Of a DNA stretch of 64,000 bases, positions 1-10,132 are shown in pieces. A model generated the notes under the pieces. It searched no databases. It was not told the DNA's origin and saw only the letters and a list, made by a program, of their open reading frames with translations. Source of the DNA: Alitta virens. Taxonomy: Eukaryota; Annelida; Polychaeta; Phyllodocida; Nereididae. Location: contig OW028580.1 of NCBI GenBank assembly GCA_932294295.1, positions 9,143,374 through 9,207,373 of the forward strand, in the 5' to 3' direction. The number at the start of each line of letters is the position of its first letter. Positions within the stretch are counted from its first letter, which is position 1. A program made the translations under genes and the position numbers.

Positions 1-25
1 TTGACAATTCTGAAATGTTCGATCA

Positions 26-56
26 TTGAGTTTGACTATTCTGAGTTGATCAAACA
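26..56 (+). repeat. Monomer type C' (exemplar)
   Basis: It starts ttgagtttgactattctg and ends agttgatcaaaca. It is the second monomer of AC'GH blocks. It contains tgagtttga near its start and tgagttga 15 bp later, which hints at an older half-unit. Confidence 0.93.
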
Positions 57-87
57 TTCAGTATGACCATTCTGAATTAATCAAACA
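57..87 (+). repeat. Monomer type G (exemplar)
   Basis: It starts ttcagtatgaccattctg and ends aattaatcaaaca. Subtypes track block type: gagataatc (ABCGE blocks and AFGH blocks with ttcggtc), gagctaatc with tttagtatg (AAFGH blocks, exemplar 801-831), gacataatc, and ctgtatgacc. It always precedes an H or E terminator. Confidence 0.93.
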
Positions 88-118
88 TTGAGTCCAACCA
101 TTTTGGTTTGAATGAAAA
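88..118 (+). repeat. Monomer type H (exemplar), block terminator
   Basis: It starts ttgagtccaaccattttg and ends gtttgaatgaaaa. It closes AFGH, AC'GH and AAFGH blocks. The inverted repeat aaccattttggtt lies at 96-108. The variants ttttgcattg, tttttgtttg and ttttgttttg break the right arm and are inherited with specific block types. A variant with one extra base (gaaatgaaaa) occurs eight times before 16.7 kb. Confidence 0.93.
96..108. other. Short inverted repeat of H and E monomers (exemplar)
   Basis: The sequence aaccattttggtt has 5-bp arms (aacca/tggtt) around ttt. It occurs once per block in standard terminators, so it is spaced about 124 or 155 bp apart. It is lost in H forms with gcattg, tttgtttg or gttttg and in H*. 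Confidence 0.88.
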
Positions 119-149
119 TTGAGTTTGACAATTCTGAAATGTTCGATCA
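119..149 (+). repeat. Monomer type A (exemplar)
   Basis: This is the commonest monomer and the first of nearly every block. It starts ttgagtttgacaattctg and ends aaatgttcgatca. It contains TCGA and GATC but no ATCGAT. Doubled A monomers (A-A) occur only in the five-monomer AAFGH and AAC'GH blocks. Variants include ttcgaata (1 bp short), cagtttgac at the start, and atgtccga. Confidence 0.95.
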
Positions 150-180
150 TTGAGTTTGACAATTCTGAGATGATCGATCA
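150..180 (+). repeat. Monomer type B (exemplar)
   Basis: The first 18 bases are the same as in A, but the end is gagatgatcgatca. Together with the first base of the next monomer it forms a perfect 12-bp palindrome, atgatcgatcat (170-181), with an ATCGAT core. B follows A and precedes C in ABCDE and ABCGE blocks. It is essentially absent from four-monomer blocks; the short block 21880-22003, which has lost a monomer, is an exception. Confidence 0.94.
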
Positions 181-181
181 T
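170..181. other. 12-bp perfect palindrome of B monomers (exemplar)
   Basis: The sequence atgatcgatcat equals its own reverse complement. It recurs wherever B is followed by a monomer starting with t, that is, in most ABCDE and ABCGE blocks. A monomers have ttcgatcat there, which is not palindromic. A role as a protein-binding site is possible but not shown by the sequence. Confidence 0.9.
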
Positions 182-211
182 TGAGTCTGACTATTCTGAG
201 TTGATCAAACA
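181..211 (+). repeat. Monomer type C (exemplar)
   Basis: It starts ttgagtctgactattctg and ends agttgatcaaaca or agttgatcagaca. The cagaca ending usually precedes a D monomer and the caaaca ending usually precedes a G monomer. Subtypes gagactgac (mostly 1-29 kb) and gagtcttac (29-62 kb) are zone markers. The caaaca form has an 8-bp palindrome, ttgatcaa. Confidence 0.93.
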
Positions 212-242
212 TTCTGTTTGACCAATCTGATTTAATCAAACA
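212..242 (+). repeat. Monomer type D (exemplar)
   Basis: It starts ttctgtttgaccaatctg and usually ends agttaatcaaaca; this first copy has attt instead of agtt. It is nearly confined to the fourth position of ABCDE blocks, always after a C monomer ending cagaca elsewhere in the window. Confidence 0.92.
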
Positions 243-552
243 TTCAGTCCAACCATTTTGGTTTGAATGAAAATTGAGTTTGACAATTCTGAAATGTTAA
301 ATCATTGAGTTTGACTATTCTGAGTTGATCAAACATTCAGTATAACCATTCTGAGTTGATCAAACATTCTGTATGACCATTCTGAGTTAATCAAACATTG
401 AGTCCCACCATTTTGGTTTGAATGAAAAATGAGATTGACAATTCTGAAATGTTCGATCATAGAGTTTGACAAATCTGAGATGATCGATCATTGAGTCTGA
501 CTATTCTGAGTTGATCAAACATTCAGTATGACCATTCTGAGTTAATCAAACA

Positions 553-583
553 TTCAGTCCAACCATTTTGGTTTGATTGAAAA
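553..583 (+). repeat. Monomer type E (exemplar), block terminator
   Basis: It starts ttcagtccaaccattttg and ends gtttgattgaaaa. It closes ABCDE blocks. The internal aaccattttggtt is a perfect inverted repeat with 5-bp arms and a 3-bp centre. A zone-specific variant has cagtagaacc (1266-1420, 2909-3063, 5172-5326, 6258-6412 and others), and another ends gattaaaaa (29-58 kb). Confidence 0.92.
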
Positions 584-707
584 TTGAGTTTGACAATTCT
601 GAAATGTTCGAACATTGAGTTTGACTATTCTGATTTGGTCAAACATTCAGTATGACCATTCTGAATTAATCAAACATTGAGTCCAACCATTTTGGTTTGA
701 ATGAAAA
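584..707 (+). repeat. Four-monomer block AFGH, 124 bp (exemplar)
   Basis: The order is A, F, G, H. It typically follows an ABCDE block and precedes AAFG''H or AC'GH. Confidence 0.92.
615..645 (+). repeat. Monomer type F (exemplar)
   Basis: It starts ttgagtttgactattctg and ends atttggtcaaaca, so it differs from C' only in the second half. The subtype attcggtc is linked to following G monomers with gagataatc or gacataatc. The subtype actatactg is confined to about 31-61 kb. Confidence 0.92.
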
Positions 708-862
708 TTGAGTTTGACAATTCTGAAATGTTCGATCATTGAGTTTGACAATTCTGAAATGTTCGATCATTGAGTTTGACTATTCTGATTTGGTCAAACA
801 TTTAGTATGACCATTCTGAGCTAATCAAACATTGAGTCCAACCATTTTGGTTTGAATGAAAA
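708..862 (+). repeat. Five-monomer block AAFG''H, 155 bp (exemplar)
   Basis: Two A monomers, then F, the tttagtatg form of G, and H. It usually follows AFGH and precedes AC'GH. H carries tttttgtttg in one sub-lineage (2630, 4583, 9296, 17726) and ttttgttttg in another (30495, 33719, 41873, 63148). Confidence 0.92.
801..831 (+). repeat. Monomer subtype G'' (exemplar)
   Basis: It starts tttagtatgaccattctg and ends agctaatcaaaca. It is almost always the fourth monomer of an AAFG''H block. From 29.5 kb on, a derivative ending agctaatgaaaca appears (for example in the blocks starting 29534, 32758 and 36540). Confidence 0.9.
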
Positions 863-986
863 TTGAGTTTGACAATTCTGAAATGTTCGATCATTGAGTT
901 TGACTATTCTGAGTTGATCAAACATTCAGTATGACCATTCTGAATTAATCAAACATTGAGTCCAACCATTTTGGTTTGAATGAAAA
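863..986 (+). repeat. Four-monomer block AC'GH, 124 bp (exemplar)
   Basis: The order is A, C', G, H. After an H with tttttgtttg, the A of this block almost always starts with cagtttgac instead of gagtttgac. The two variants are therefore inherited together across a block boundary. Confidence 0.92.
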
Positions 987-1700
987 TTGAGTTTGACAAT
1001 TCTGAAATGTTCGATCATTGAGTTTGACAATTCTGAGATGATCGATCATTGAGTCTGACTATTCTGATTTGATCAAACATTCAGTATGACCATTCTGAGA
1101 TAATCAAACATTGAGTCCAACCATTTTGGTTTGATTGAAAATTGAGTTTGACAATTCTGAAATGTTCGATGATTGAGTTTGACTATTCTGAGTTGATCAA
1201 ACATTCAGTATGACCATTCTGAATTAATCAAACATTTAGTCCAACCATTTTGGTTTGAATGAAAATTGAGTTTGACAATTCTGAAATGTTCGATCATTGA
1301 GTTTGACAATTCTGAGATGATCGATCATTGAGTCTGACTATTCTGAGTTGATCAGACATTCTGTTTGACCAATCTGAGTTAATCAAACATTCAGTAGAAC
1401 CATTTTGGTTTGATTGAAAATTGAGTTTGACAATTCTGAAATGTTCGATCATTGAGTTTGACTATTCTGATTCGGTCAAACATTCAGTATGACCATTCTG
1501 ACATAATCAAACATTGAGTCCAACCATTTTGGTTTGAATGAAAATTGAGTTTGACAATTCTGAAATGTTCGATCATTGAGTTTGACTATTCTGAGTTGAT
1601 CAAACATTCAGTATGACCATTCTGAATTAATCAAACATAGAGTCCAACCATTTTGGTTTGAAATGAAAATTGAGTTTGACAATTCTGAAATGTTCGATCA

Positions 1701-1731
1701 TTGAGTTTGACAATTCTGATTTGGTCAAACA
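1701..1731 (+). repeat. Hybrid A/F monomer, probable deletion junction
   Basis: The left part (ttgagtttgacaattctg) is A/B-like and the right part (atttggtcaaaca) is F. Compared with the related stretch 2909-3746, the spacing between the marker blocks is 155 bp shorter (683 versus 838). This fits loss of five monomers by unequal exchange within this monomer. Confidence 0.85.
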
Positions 1732-1948
1732 TTCAGTATGACCATTCTGAATTAATCAAACATTGAGTCCAACCATTTTGCATTGAATGAAAATTGAGTT
1801 TGACAATTCTGAAATGTTCGATCATTGAGTTTGACAATTCTGAAATGTTCGATCATTGAGTTTGACTATTCTGAGTTGATCAAACATTCAGTATGACCAT
1901 TCTGAATTAATCAAACATAGAGTCCAACCATTTTGGTTTGAATGAAAA

Positions 1949-3746
1949 TTGAGTTTGACAATTCTGAAATGTTCGATCATTGAGTTTGACAATTCTGAGA
2001 TGATCGATCATTGAGTCTGACTATTCTGAGTTGATCAGACATTCTGTTTGACCAATCTGAGTTAATCAAACATTCAGTCCAACCATTTTGGTTTGATTGA
2101 AAATTGAGTTTGACAATTCTGAAATGTTCGAATATGAGTTTGACTATTCTGATTCGGTCAAACATTCAGTATGACCATTCTGAGATAATCAAACATTGAG
2201 TCCAACCATTTTGGTTTGAATGAAAATTGAGTTTGACAATTCTGAAATGTTCGATCATTGAGTTTGACTATTCTGAGTTGATCAAACATTCAGTATGACC
2301 ATTCTGAATTAATCAAACATTGAGTCCAACCATTTTGGTTTGAATGAAAATTGAGTTTGACAATTCTGAAATGTTCGATCATTGAGTTTGACAACTCTGA
2401 GATGATCGATCATTGAGACTGACTATTCTGAGTTGATCAGACATTCTGTTTGACCAATCTGAGTTAATCAAACATTCAGTCCAACCATTTTGGTTTGATT
2501 GAAAATTGAGTTTGACAATTCTGGAATGTTCGATCATTGAGTTTGACTATTCTGATTTGGTCAAACATTCAGTATGACCATTCTGAATTAATCAAACATT
2601 GAGTCCAACCGTTTTGCATTGAATGAAAATTGAGTTTGACAATTCTGAAATGTTCGATCATTGAGTTTGACAATTCTGAAATGTTCGATCATTGAGTTTG
2701 ACTATTTTGATTTGGTCAAACATTTAGTATGACCATTCTGAGCTAATCAAACATTGAGTCCAACCATTTTTGTTTGAATGAAAATTCAGTTTGACAATTC
2801 TGAAATGTTCGATCATTGAGTTTGACTATTCTGAGTTGATCAAACATTCAGTATGACCATTCTGAATTAATCAAACATTTAGTCCAACCATTTTGGTTTG
2901 AATGAAAATTGAGTTTGACAATTCTGAAATGTTCGATCATTGAGTTTGACAATTCTGAGATGATCGATCATTGAGTCTGACTATTCTGAGTTGATCAGAC
3001 ATTCTGTTTGACCAATCTGAGTTAATCAAACATTCAGTAGAACCATTTTGGTTTGATTGAAAATTGAGTTTGACAATTCTGAAATGTTCGATCATTGAGT
3101 TTGACTATTCTGATTCGGTCAAACATTCAGTATGACCATTCTGACATAATCAAACATTGAGTCCAACCATTTTGGTTTGAATGAAAATTGAGTTTGACAA
3201 TTCTGAAATGTTCGATCATTGAGTTTGACTATTCTGAGTTGATCAAACATTCAGTATGACCATTCTGAATTAATCAAACATTGAGTCCAACCATTTTGGT
3301 TTGAAATGAAAATTGAGTTTGACAATTCTGAAATGTTCGATCATTGAGTTTGACAATTCTGAGATGATCGATCATTGAGACTGACTATTCTGAGTTGATC
3401 AGACATTCTGTTTGACCAATCTGAGTTAATCAAACATTCAGTCCAACCATTTTGGTTTGATTGAAAATTGAGTTTGACAATTCTGAAATGTTCGATCATT
3501 GAGTTTGACTATTCTGATTTGGTCAAACATTCAGTATGACCATTCTGAATTAATCAAACATTGAGTCCAACCATTTTGCATTGAATGAAAATTGAGTTTG
3601 ACAATTCTGAAATGTTCGATCATTGAGTTTGACAATTCTGAAATGTTCGATCATTGAGTTTGACTATTCTGAGTTGATCAAACATTCAGTATGACCATTC
3701 TGAATTAATCAAACATTGAGTCCAACCATTTTGGTTTGAATGAAAA
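1949..3746 (+). repeat. 58-monomer segment, 1,798 bp, marker-to-marker period
   Basis: Block lengths in monomers are 5,4,4,5,4,5,4,5,4,4,5,4,5, totalling 58. The ABCDE block at 1949 recurs at 3747 and is followed in both places by the same 1-bp-short A (2104 and 3902), AC'GH, and an ABCDE with gagactgac. The match breaks at 4273-4303, a hybrid terminator. Confidence 0.88.
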
Positions 3747-5854
3747 TTGAGTTTGACAATTCTGAAATGTTCGATCATTGAGTTTGACAATTCTGAGATG
3801 ATCGATCATTGAGTCTGACTATTCTGAGTTGATCAGACATTCTGTTTGACCAATCTGAGGTAATCAAACATTCAGTCCAACCATTTTGGTTTGATTGAAA
3901 ATTGAGTTTGACAATTCTGAAATGTTCGAATATGAGTTTGACTATTCTGATTCGGTCAAACATTCAGTATGACCATTCTGAGATAATCAAACATTGAGTC
4001 CAACCATTTTGGTTTGAATGAAAATTGAGTTTGACAATTCTGAAATGTTCGATCATTGAGTTTGACTATTCTGAGTTGATCAAACATTCAGTATGACCAT
4101 TCTGAATTAATCAAACATTGAGTCCAACCATTTTGGTTTGAATGAAAATTGAGTTTGACAATTCTGAAATGTTCGATCATTGAGTTTGACAATTCTGAGA
4201 TGATCGATCATTGAGACTGACTATTCTGAGTTGATCAGACATTCTGTTTGACCAATCTGAGTTAATCAAACATTCAGTCCAACCGTTTTGCATTGAATGA
4301 AAATTGAGTTTGACAATTCTGAAATGTTCGATCATTGAGTTTGACAATTCTGAGATGATCGATCATTGAGACTGACTATTCTGAGTTGATCAGACATTCT
4401 GTTTGACCAATCTGAGTTAATCAAACATTCAGTCCAACCATTTTGGTTTGATTGAAAATTGAGTTTGACAATTCTGAAATGTTCGATCATTGAGTTTGAC
4501 TATTCTGATTTGGTCAAACATTCAGTATGACCATTCTGAATTAATCAAACATTGAGTCCAACCATTTTGCATTGAATGAAAATTGAGTTTGACAATTCTG
4601 AAATGTTCGATCATTGAGTTTGACAATTCTGAAATGTTCGATTATTGAGTTTGACTATTCTGATTTGGTCAAACATTTAGTATGACCATTCTGAGCTAAT
4701 CAAACATTGAGTCCAACCATTTTTGTTTGAATGAAAATTCAGTTTGACAATTCTGAAATGTTCGATCATTGAGTTTGACTATTCTGAGATGATCGATCAT
4801 TGAGTCTGACTATTCTGAGTTGATCAGACATTCTGTTTGACCAATCTGAGTTAATCAAACATTCAGTCCAACCATTTTGGTTTGATTGAAAATTGAGTTT
4901 GACAATTCTGAAATGTTCGATCATTGAGTTTGACTATTCTGATTTGGTCAAACATTCAGTATGACCATTCTGAATTAATCAAACATTGAGTCCAACCATT
5001 TTGGTTTGAATGAAAATTGAGTTTGACAATTCTGAAATGTTCGATCATTGAGTTTGACAATTCTGAAATGTTCGATCATTGAGTTTGACTATTCTGATTT
5101 GGTCAAACATTTAGTATGACCATTCTGAGCTAATCAAACATTGAGTCCAACCATTTTGGTTTGAATGAAAATTGAGTTTGACAATTCTGAAATGTTCGAT
5201 CATTGAGTTTGACAATTCTGAGATGATCGATCATTGAGTCTGACTATTCTGAGTTGATCAGACATTCTGTTTGACCAATCTGAGTTAATCAAACATTCAG
5301 TAGAACCATTTTGGTTTGATTGAAAATTGAGTTTGACAATTCTGAAATGTTCAATCATTGAGTTTGACTATTCTGATTCGGTCAAACATTCAGTATGACC
5401 ATTCTGACATAATCAAACATTGAGTCCAACCATTTTGGTTTGAATGAAAATTGAGTTTGACAATTCTGAAATGTTCGATCATTGAGTTTGACTATTCTGA
5501 GTTGATCGAACATTCAGTATGACCATTCTGAATTAATCAAACATTGAGTCCAACCATTTTGGTTTGAAATGAAAATTGAGTTTGACAATTCTGAAATGTT
5601 CGATCATTGAGTTTGACAATTCTGAGATGATCGATCATTGAGACTGACTATTCTGAGTTGATCAGACATTCTGTTTGACCAATCTGAGTTAATCAAACAT
5701 TCAGTCCAACCATTTTGGTTTGATTGAAAATTGAGTTTGACAATTCTGAAATGTTCGATCATTGAGTTTGACTATTCTGATTTGGTCAAACATTCAGTAT
5801 GACCATTCTGAGATAATCAAACATTGAGTCCAACCATTTTGGTTTGAATGAAAA
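3747..5854 (+). repeat. Block run linking the 58- and 49-monomer units
   Basis: Block starts are 3747, 3902, 4025, 4149, 4304, 4459, 4583, 4738, 4893, 5017, 5172, 5327, 5451, 5576 and 5731. It contains two hybrids: 4273-4303 (E start with the cgttttgcattg end of an H) and 4769-4799 (C' start with a B end). 5172-5730 parallels 6258-6816 block for block (35 monomers plus the 1-bp insertion apart). No gene is seen. Confidence 0.88.
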
Positions 5855-7373
5855 TTGAGTTTGACAATTCTGAAATGTTCGATCATTGAGTTTGACTATT
5901 CTGAGTTGATCAGACATTCTGTTTGACCAATCTGAGTTAATCAAACATTCAGTCCAACCATTTTGGTTTGATTGAAAATTGAGTTTGACAATTCTGAAAT
6001 GTTCGATCATTGAGTTTGACTATTCTGATTTGGTCAAACATTCAGTATGACCATTCTGAATTAATCAAACATTGAGTCCAACCATTTTGGTTTGAATGAA
6101 AATTGAGTTTGACAATTCTGAAATGTTCGATCATTGAGTTTGACAATTCTGAAATGTTCGATCATTGAGTTTGACTATTCTGATTTGGTCAAACATTTAG
6201 TATGACCATTCTGAGCTAATCAAACATTGAGTCCAACCATTTTGGTTTGAATGAAAATTGAGTTTGACAATTCTGAAATGTTCGATCATTGAGTTTGACA
6301 ATTCTGAGATGATCGATCATTGAGTTTGACTATTCTGAGTTGATCAGACATTCTGTTTGACCAATCTGAGTTAATCAAACATTCAGTAGAACCATTTTGG
6401 TTTGATTGAAAATTGAGTTTGACAATTCTGAAATGTTCGATCATTGAGTTTGACTATTCTGATTCGGTCAAACATTCAGTATGACCATTCTGACATAATC
6501 AAACATTGAGTCCAACCATTTTGGTTTGAATGAAAATTGAGTTTGACAATTCTGAAATGTTCGATCATTGAGTTTGACTATTCTGAGTTGATCAAACATT
6601 CAGTATGACCATTCTGAATTAATCAAACATTGAGTCCAACCATTTTGGTTTGAAATGAAAATTGAGTTTGACAATTCTGAAATGTTCGATCATTGAGTTT
6701 GACAATTCTGAGATGATCGATCATTGAGACTGACTATTCTGAGTTGATCAGACATTCTGTTTGACCAATCTGAGTTAATCAAACATTCAGTCCAACCATT
6801 TTGGTTTGATTGAAAATTGAGTTTGACAATTCTGAAATGTTCGATCATTGAGTTTGACTATTCTGATTTGGTCAAACATTCAGTATGACCATTCTGAATT
6901 AATCAAACATTGAGTCCAACCATTTGGCATTGAATGAAAATTGAGTTTGACAATTCTGAAATGTTCGATCATTGAGTTTGACAATTCTGAAATGTTCGAT
7001 CATTGAGTTTGACTATTCTGAGTTGATCAAACATTCAGTATGACCATTCTGAATTAATCAAACATTGAGTCCAACCATTTTGGTTTGAATGAAAATTGAG
7101 TTTGACAATTCTGAAATGTTCGATCATTGAGTTTGACAATTCTGAGATGATCGATCATTGAGTCTGACTATTCTGAGTTGATCAGACATTCTGTTTGACC
7201 AATCTGAGTTAATCAAACATTCAGTCCAACCATTTTGGTTTGATTGAAAATTGAGTTTGACAATTCTGAAATGTTCGAATATGAGTTTGACTATTCTGAT
7301 TCGGTCAAACATTCAGTATGACCATTCTGAGATAATCAAACATTGAGTCCAACCATTTTGGTTTGAATGAAAA
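5855..7373 (+). repeat. 1,519-bp higher-order repeat, copy 1 (49 monomers)
   Basis: Eleven blocks of 4,4,5,5,4,4,5,4,5,5,4 monomers. Starts are 5855, 5979, 6103, 6258, 6413, 6537, 6662, 6817, 6941, 7096 and 7251. One extra base (end of the 6537 block) and one missing base (A at 7251) cancel, so the length is exactly 49 x 31. The first block is unusual: A, a C' ending cagaca, D, E. Confidence 0.93.
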
Positions 7374-8892
7374 TTGAGTTTGACAATTCTGAAATGTTCG
7401 ATCATTGAGTTTGACTATTCTGAGTTGATCAGACATTCTGTTTGACCAATCTGAGTTAATCAAACATTCAGTCCAACCATTTTGGTTTGATTGAAAATTG
7501 AGTTTGACAATTCTGAAATGTTCGATCATTGAGTTTGACTATTCTGATTTGGTCAAACATTCAGTATGACCATTCTGAATTAATCAAACATTGAGTCCAA
7601 CCATTTTGGTTTGAATGAAAATTGAGTTTGACAATTCTGAAATGTTCGATCATTGAGTTTGACAATTCTGAAATGTTCGATCATTGAGTTTGACTATTCT
7701 GATTTGGTCAAACATTTAGTATGACCATTCTGAGCTAATCAAACATTGAGTCCAACCATTTTGGTTTGAATGAAAATTGAGTTTGACAATTCTGAAATGT
7801 TCGATCATTGAGTTTGACAATTCTGAGATGATCGATCATTGAGTTTGACTATTCTGAGTTGATCAGACATTCTGTTTGACCAATCTGAGTTAATCAAACA
7901 TTCAGTAGAACCATTTTGGTTTGATTGAAAATTGAGTTTGACAATTCTGAAATGTTCGATCATTGAGTTTGACTATTCTGATTCGGTCAAACATTCAGTA
8001 TGACCATTCTGACATAATCAAACATTGAGTCCAACCATTTTGGTTTGAATGAAAATTGAGTTTGACAATTCTGAAATGTTCGATCATTGAGTTTGACTAT
8101 TCTGAGTTGATCAAACATTCAGTATGACCATTCTGAATTAATCAAACATTGAGTCCAACCATTTTGGTTTGAAATGAAAATTGAGTTTGACAATTCTGAA
8201 ATGTTCGATCATTGAGTTTGACAATTCTGAGATGATCGATCATTGAGACTGACTATTCTGAGTTGATCAGACATTCTGTTTGACCAATCTGAGTTAATCA
8301 AACATTCAGTCCAACCATTTTGGTTTGATTGAAAATTGAGTTTGACAATTCTGAAATGTTCGATCATTGAGTTTGACTATTCTGATTTGGTCAAACATTC
8401 AGTATGACCATTCTGAATTAATCAAACATTGAGTCCAACCATTTTGCATTGAATGAAAATTGAGTTTGACAATTCTGAAATGTTCGATCATTGAGTTTGA
8501 CAATTCTGAAATGTTCGATCATTGAGTTTGACTATTCTGAGTTGATCAAACATTCAGTATGACCATTCTGAATTAATCAAACATTGAGTCCAACCATTTT
8601 GGTTTGAATGAAAATTGAGTTTGACAATTCTGAAATGTTCGATCATTGAGTTTGACAATTCTGAGATGATCGATCATTGAGTCTGACTATTCTGAGTTGA
8701 TCAGACATTCTGTTTGACCAATCTGAGTTAATCAAACATTCAGTCCAACCATTTTGGTTTGATTGAAAATTGAGTTTGACAATTCTGAAATGTTCGAATA
8801 TGAGTTTGACTATTCTGATTCGGTCAAACATTCAGTATGACCATTCTGAGATAATCAAACATTGAGTCCAACCATTTTGGTTTGAATGAAAA
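7374..8892 (+). repeat. 1,519-bp higher-order repeat, copy 2
   Basis: The same eleven blocks in the same order as 5855-7373, with the same +1 and -1 indels at the same places (8056-8180 and 8770-8892). The one difference I noticed is ccatttggcattg in copy 1 (block 6817) against ccattttgcattg here. Such near-identity implies a recent tandem duplication. The next block (8893) is AC'GH, so the third unit departs at once. Confidence 0.93.
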
Positions 8893-10132
8893 TTGAGTTT
8901 GACAATTCTGAAATGTTCGATCATTGAGTTTGACTATTCTGAGTTGATCAAACATTCAGTATGACCATTCTGAATTAATCAAACATTGAGTCCAACCATT
9001 TTGGTTTGAATGAAAATTGAGTTTGACAATTCTGAAATGTTCGATCATTGAGTTTGACAATTCTGAGATGATCGATCATTGAGACTGACTATTCTGAGTT
9101 GATCAGACATTCTGTTTGACCAATCTGAGTTAATCAAACATTCAGTCCAACCATTTTGGTTTGATTGAAAATTGAGTTTGACAATTCTGAAATGTTCGAT
9201 CATTGAGTTTGACTATTCTGATTTGGTCAAACATTCAGTATGACCATTCTGAATTAATCAAACATTGAGTCCAACCATTTTGCATTGAATGAAAATTGAG
9301 TTTGACAATTCTGAAATGCTCGATCATTGAGTTTGACAATTCTGAAATGTTCGATCATTGAGTTTGACTATTCTGATTTGGTCAAACATTTAGTATGACC
9401 ATTCTGAGCTAATCAAACATTGAGTCCAACCATTTTTGTTTGAATGAAAATTCAGTTTGACAATTCTGAAATGTTCGATCATTGAGTTTGACTATTCTGA
9501 GTTGATCAAACATTCAGTATGACCATTCTGAATTAATCAAACATTGAGTCCAACCATTTTGGTTTGAATGAAAATTGAGTTTGACAATTCTGAAATGTTC
9601 GATCATTGAGTTTGACAATTCTGAGATGATCGATCATTGAGTCTGACTATTCTGAGTTGATCAGACATTCTGTTTGACCAATCTGAGTTAATCAAACATT
9701 CAGTCCAACCATTTTGGTTTGATTGAAAATTGAGTTTGACAATTCTGAAATGTTCGATCATTGAGTTTGACTATTCTGATTTGGTCAAACATTCAGTATG
9801 ACCATTCTGAATTAATCAAACATTGAGTCCAACCATTTTGGTTTGAATGAAAATTGAGTTTGACAATTCTGAAATGTTAGATCATTGAGTTTGACAATTC
9901 TGAAATGTTCGATCATTGAGTTTGACTATTCTGATTTGGTCAAACATTTAGTATGACCATTCTGAGCTAATCAAACATCGAGTCCAACCATTTTGGTTTG
10001 AATGAAAATTGAGTTTGACAATTCTGAAATGTTCGATCATTGAGTTTGACTATTCTGAGTTGATCAAACATTCTGTATGACCATTCTGAATTAATCAAAC
10101 ATTGAGTCCAACCATTTTGGTTTGAATGAAAA

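Larger units (their letters stand above)
119..273 (+). repeat. Five-monomer block ABCDE, 155 bp (exemplar)
   Basis: The order is A, B, C, D, terminator. This is the most regular recurring block and is found in every zone (for example 1949, 5172, 9575, 15773, 21601, 30216, 44322, 54630 and 63706 as starts). This first copy ends in gaatg rather than the usual gattg, so its last monomer is H-like at the 3' side. Confidence 0.93.
1..583 (+). repeat. Irregular leading part of the window
   Basis: A partial AC'GH block (1-118) and ABCDE (119-273) are followed by two blocks with monomers rarely seen later. In 274-428, A ends ttaaatca, one G has tataacc with gagttgatc, and another starts ctgtatgacc. 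In 429-583, A starts atgagattg, B has tagag and aaatctg, and G ends gagttaatc. Lower homogeneity can mean less recent exchange. Confidence 0.8.
584..1948 (+). repeat. Block run with early copies of zone-1 markers
   Basis: Block starts are 584, 708, 863, 987, 1142, 1266, 1421, 1545, 1670 and 1794. It contains the first E with cagtagaacc (1266-1420), the first G with gacataatc (1421-1544) and the first H with one extra base (1545-1669). Hybrid monomers lie at 1049-1079 and 1701-1731. No gene is seen. Confidence 0.88.

Noticed and set aside
125..149. Bacterial -35 promoter box (ttgaca) in each A monomer
   Set aside because: The hexamer is part of every A and B monomer. I saw no suitably spaced -10 element and there is no downstream gene.
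119..149. CENP-B-box-like sequence starting ttcg in A, or ttcgg in some F monomers
   Set aside because: The downstream bases do not fit: ttcg is followed by atcattgag or gtcaaac, and I saw no cggg element.
1977..2165. Minus-strand ORF of 62 codons and about 25 similar ones elsewhere (for example 5786-6010, 18397-18606, 41277-41501, 63734-63919) as genes
   Set aside because: They are read-throughs of about six satellite monomers, start and stop at repeat positions, recur only where the same block order recurs, and resemble no protein family I know.
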